Position numbers and translations under genes: made by a program
Origin: a virus
DNA length: 31,655 nucleotides
IMG/VR virus record: IMGVR_UViG_3300028800_000242
Coordinates: 1 to 31,655 of that record
Reading direction: 5' to 3' (one strand)
Notes under the pieces: generated by a model
Seen by the model: the letters and a program-made list of their open reading frames with translations, nothing else
Databases searched by the model: none
Told to the model about the DNA's origin: nothing
In this document: piece after piece, positions 30,017-31,655 of the stretch
How the letters are laid out: the number at the start of each line of letters is the position of its first letter
Position numbering within the stretch: the first letter of the stretch is position 1

Positions 30017-30789
30017 TGCCATATTGGATCTACAGCGACCCGAACGCACCTGGCGATCGCGAGGACCGCGCCAGTCTCATTACGCAAACACGAGACGCGA
30101 TCGCCGAGCTCACCAAGACGGTCGACTGGCTCGCCTCGTCGCTGCTACCCGGCACGGCTCGGCCGTACACCGCGCCGAAGATGTCAGCCGCTCGGCGCGC
30201 GCAACTCGACGCCATCTGGCGACTCGAACGAGTCGCCGCTGGCAAGACGGCGACGTCGGTGCCGCTCGGCGAATCGCCCGTCCCTCTCGACCTCGACGTC
30301 GCTGATCTGCTCAGCGAGATCATGTCGACAGCCGACGAGCTCGCCGAGCGTATCTGTTTGCTGATCATGCGACCGATCAGCCGGCCGGCGACGAGTGCCT
30401 TCGCGGATCCGCGGCCAGCGCTCGAGCTGATCGCCGAGCATGTCGGCTTCGCGAGGCAGCTCGACGTCGGCCTGGTTGTGCAGATCCGCGACCGTTGTGA
30501 GGACCTGGTCGACCGAGCGCAGCAGTCGCTCGGCCTCGTCGTCGACGGCCAGCTCTTGCCGTTGTGCTGTCCTTGGTGCGGCGGCAAGACCGAGAAGCAT
30601 CCGCTCGGCGGTCAGCACACGCTCAGGGTTAGAACGCTGCCAGGCGGACTGCCGGTCATCGTCTGCGAAGGCGGCCAATGCGAGCCGCCGTCACGCGACT
30701 GCGGCATCCGCTGGCGCGGCCGGCCGGCCTGGGAGCGCCACGATTGGGAGTGGCTCGCCATGAAGATCGAGAGGACAGAGGCGTCATGA
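30016..30789 (+). CDS. early hypothetical protein with C-terminal zinc motif
   Basis: This 257-residue protein starts at ATG 30016 (TGATG). Residues 25-185 are helical and contain heptad-like segments (LITQTRDAIAELTKTVDWLA; LSEIMSTADELAERICLLIM). From about 186, CCPWCGGKTEKHP, CEGGQC and DCGIRWRG form a likely zinc-binding region. Similar proteins with CPWC tails occur in actinophage early operons. Function is unknown. Confidence 0.65.
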   Translation: MPYWIYSDPNAPGDREDRASLITQTRDAIAELTKTVDWLASSLLPGTARPYTAPKMSAARRAQLDAIWRLERVAAGKTATSVPLGESPVPLDLDVADLLSEIMSTADELAERICLLIMRPISRPATSAFADPRPALELIAEHVGFARQLDVGLVVQIRDRCEDLVDRAQQSLGLVVDGQLLPLCCPWCGGKTEKHPLGGQHTLRVRTLPGGLPVIVCEGGQCEPPSRDCGIRWRGRPAWERHDWEWLAMKIERTEAS

Positions 30790-31112
30790 TCAAGCACACA
30801 GTGAGATGGATGCATGCCGGCTCTTACCGCATCGTCGAGCCGATCTTCGAGTGCCTCGAACTACCGGGCGCGGAATGCAAACAGACCTGCCCGGTCGGCT
30901 GCGAGAGCTGGGAAGCGACCAATCACGAGCACCCGCTCGAGCCGATCGACGAATGCAACGCGCTCGTCTTCTTCGACGCCGACGAGGACGACCACGGCTA
31001 CGCCGGCGGCGTGCATCAGGTCGACAACGGACCCATCGATATCGAGTGGAACGGCGACGCCTACGTCTGGACTTACGCGGACGTCGAGCAACACGCCGAC
31101 GACGGTCGTTGA
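30786..31112 (+). CDS. last early-operon hypothetical protein
   Basis: This 108-residue, acidic protein starts at ATG 30786 (ATGA). Cys residues cluster at 23, 31, 35 and 39 (FECLELPGAECKQTCPVGC), and the second half is Asp/Glu-rich (FDADEDDHGYAGG; DIEWNGDAYVW). It is the last gene before the 86-bp gap holding a DnaA-box-like 9-mer and a hairpin. The function is unknown. Confidence 0.6.
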   Translation: MIKHTVRWMHAGSYRIVEPIFECLELPGAECKQTCPVGCESWEATNHEHPLEPIDECNALVFFDADEDDHGYAGGVHQVDNGPIDIEWNGDAYVWTYADVEQHADDGR

Positions 31113-31119
31113 CTTCGCT

Positions 31120-31128
31120 TGTGGATAA
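31120..31128 (-). promoter_or_regulatory. DnaA-box-like 9-mer
   Basis: TGTGGATAA on the + strand is TTATCCACA on the other strand, an exact match to the classical bacterial DnaA box. It lies in an intergenic gap of a GC-rich genome where such AT-rich 9-mers are rare. A single box is weak evidence for an origin. Confidence 0.45.
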
Positions 31129-31144
31129 CTACATCGTTCACGTC

Positions 31145-31177
31145 AGCGACGCATGCCCTGATTCGGGCGGCGTCGCT
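31145..31177 (+). terminator. hairpin ending early operon
   Basis: AGCGACGC (31145-31152) pairs with GCGTCGCT (31170-31177), and inside it GCCC (31155-31158) pairs with GGGC (31165-31168). It is followed by TCCTCG rather than a T-run, so termination would be weak or Rho-assisted. It lies 32 bp after the last early gene. Confidence 0.55.
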
Positions 31178-31198
31178 TCCTCGTGATCGGATCCGCTC

Positions 31199-31489
31199 AT
31201 GACTCAGCGCAGCGCCGGCCGCGCCGGCCGACCGTGGCAGCGAGCATCGGCGACTCAGCGAGCGAAGCGTCTGCCGTGCTGGCTCTGCGGCGAGCCGATC
31301 GACTACTCGGCGCGGCCTCGGTCCCGCCGATCCTTCAGCGTCGACCATGTCATTCCGATCTCGCGCGGCGGCCACCCGCTAGACCCGCTCAATCTCCGGT
31401 CTGCGCACTACGGATGCAACAGCAGTCGCGGCGACGGCAGGAAGCAACGCCGAGCCCTTCGCCGGCTGCGAACCTCCCGAGATTGGTAG
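31199..31489 (+). CDS. HNH endonuclease adjacent to terminase
   Basis: This 96-residue protein has CWLC (27-30), SVDHVIPISRGG (DH at 49-50), Asn65 (LNLRS) and H70/C73 (AHYGCN), a typical small HNH nuclease. HNH proteins encoded beside the terminase are known to assist DNA cleavage at cos in many siphophages. The adjacency (across the circle, to the terminase at 93) supports that role here. ATG 31199 follows the hairpin by 21 bp. No strong ribosome-binding site is seen. Confidence 0.88.
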   Translation: MTQRSAGRAGRPWQRASATQRAKRLPCWLCGEPIDYSARPRSRRSFSVDHVIPISRGGHPLDPLNLRSAHYGCNSSRGDGRKQRRALRRLRTSRDW

Positions 31490-31511
31490 CCCGCTTTTTT
31501 TGGCTGCCAAT
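31482..31511. repeat. inverted repeat with T7 loop, candidate cos/terminator element
   Basis: ATTGGTAGCC (31482-31491) and GGCTGCCAAT (31502-31511) pair with one G-T wobble around a CGC-T7 loop. It overlaps the HNH stop codon. The copy at the left end has CCATT instead of CCAAT and would break the pair, so the right-end copy is probably the true sequence. It could be a packaging element or an attenuator. Confidence 0.5.
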
Positions 31512-31655
31512 GTTCGGTAGACCCCGCATGTCAAAAAAAACCCTCCCCGGGATGACACCCCCGGGACCAACACACCCAACGGGGGACCTGATGGCCACCC
31601 GCAAACCGCCGGCCGGCGACGCCGCAACACCTGGCACGCTGACGGCGCTGCCGCC
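31499..31655. repeat. right copy of 157-bp end redundancy
   Basis: This copy repeats positions 1-157 with two differences near the junction. It contains the beginning of the small terminase gene again (ATG at 31591), which is therefore the same gene as 93-596 in the closed circle and not a second one. Confidence 0.9.

Noticed and set aside
31100-31130. A sigma-70-like promoter using GATAACT as -10
   Set aside because: No convincing -35 at correct spacing; the same bases are better described as a DnaA-box match, and a hairpin follows directly.
31121-31186. Short frame VDNYIVHVSDACPDSGG as a gene
   Set aside because: Only 21 codons, no ribosome-binding site, and it runs through a hairpin in the intergenic gap.

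Overview
The window is the essentially complete genome of a small temperate siphovirus-type phage (HK97-fold head, tail with a tape measure). The first 157 bases recur at the end (31499-31655) with two mismatches, so the sequence reads as a circularly closed unit of about 31,498 bp. The DNA is strongly GC-rich. Most genes touch through ATGA, GTGA or TGATG overlaps, GTG starts are common, the endolysin is of the DUF1906 type, and the switch promoters look leaderless. Together these suggest a high-GC actinobacterial host, but the genus cannot be named from the sequence.

Layout. Positions 93-19971 (+) form a long late operon: terminase small and large subunits, a small membrane protein, portal, protease, major capsid, head accessory proteins, connector, tail terminator, tail tube, a tail assembly chaperone with a -1 frameshift extension, tape measure, minor tail proteins, two one-TM proteins, an endolysin with a holin-like C-terminal module, a glycoside hydrolase and a phospholipase D-family protein. 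A small Cys-containing gene follows (19971-20180), and a strong intrinsic terminator (20192-20231) ends the operon. Positions 20238-22124 (-) are the lysogeny module: repressor, tyrosine integrase, a secreted protein and a lipoprotein. Positions 22217-31112 (+) are the early operon: an excisionase/Cro-like DNA-binding protein, many small proteins, a ParB-like protein, a repeat protein, a putative replication initiator with internal iterons, an HNH protein, a proteasome/HslV-like Ntn hydrolase and several small Cys-rich proteins. A short intergenic region (hairpin and DnaA-box-like 9-mer) precedes an HNH endonuclease beside the terminase and the likely packaging region.

How the parts work together. 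Repressor and Xis/Cro-like genes diverge from a symmetric operator-promoter pair (22131-22209). The 3' part of the repressor gene contains the T-arm and acceptor end of a tRNA, which is almost certainly the attP core. Integration would therefore replace the repressor C-terminus and separate it from the integrase. The integrase lacks an arm-binding domain, and both proteins end in Ala-Ala. This is the architecture of 'integration-dependent immunity' known from mycobacteriophages such as BPs and Brujita.

Most unusual signals: (1) eight copies of a 15-bp near-palindrome GATGCCGNC[G/A]GCATC spread around the whole genome, five at gene starts or gene boundaries, in a phage encoding a ParB-like protein but no visible ParA; (2) the attP-in-repressor switch; (3) GGGTCCG iterons spaced 47, 70, 23 and 23 bp inside the putative replication gene, in all three reading frames; (4) an endolysin-holin fusion with internal in-frame starts, one of them inside the dispersed palindrome.
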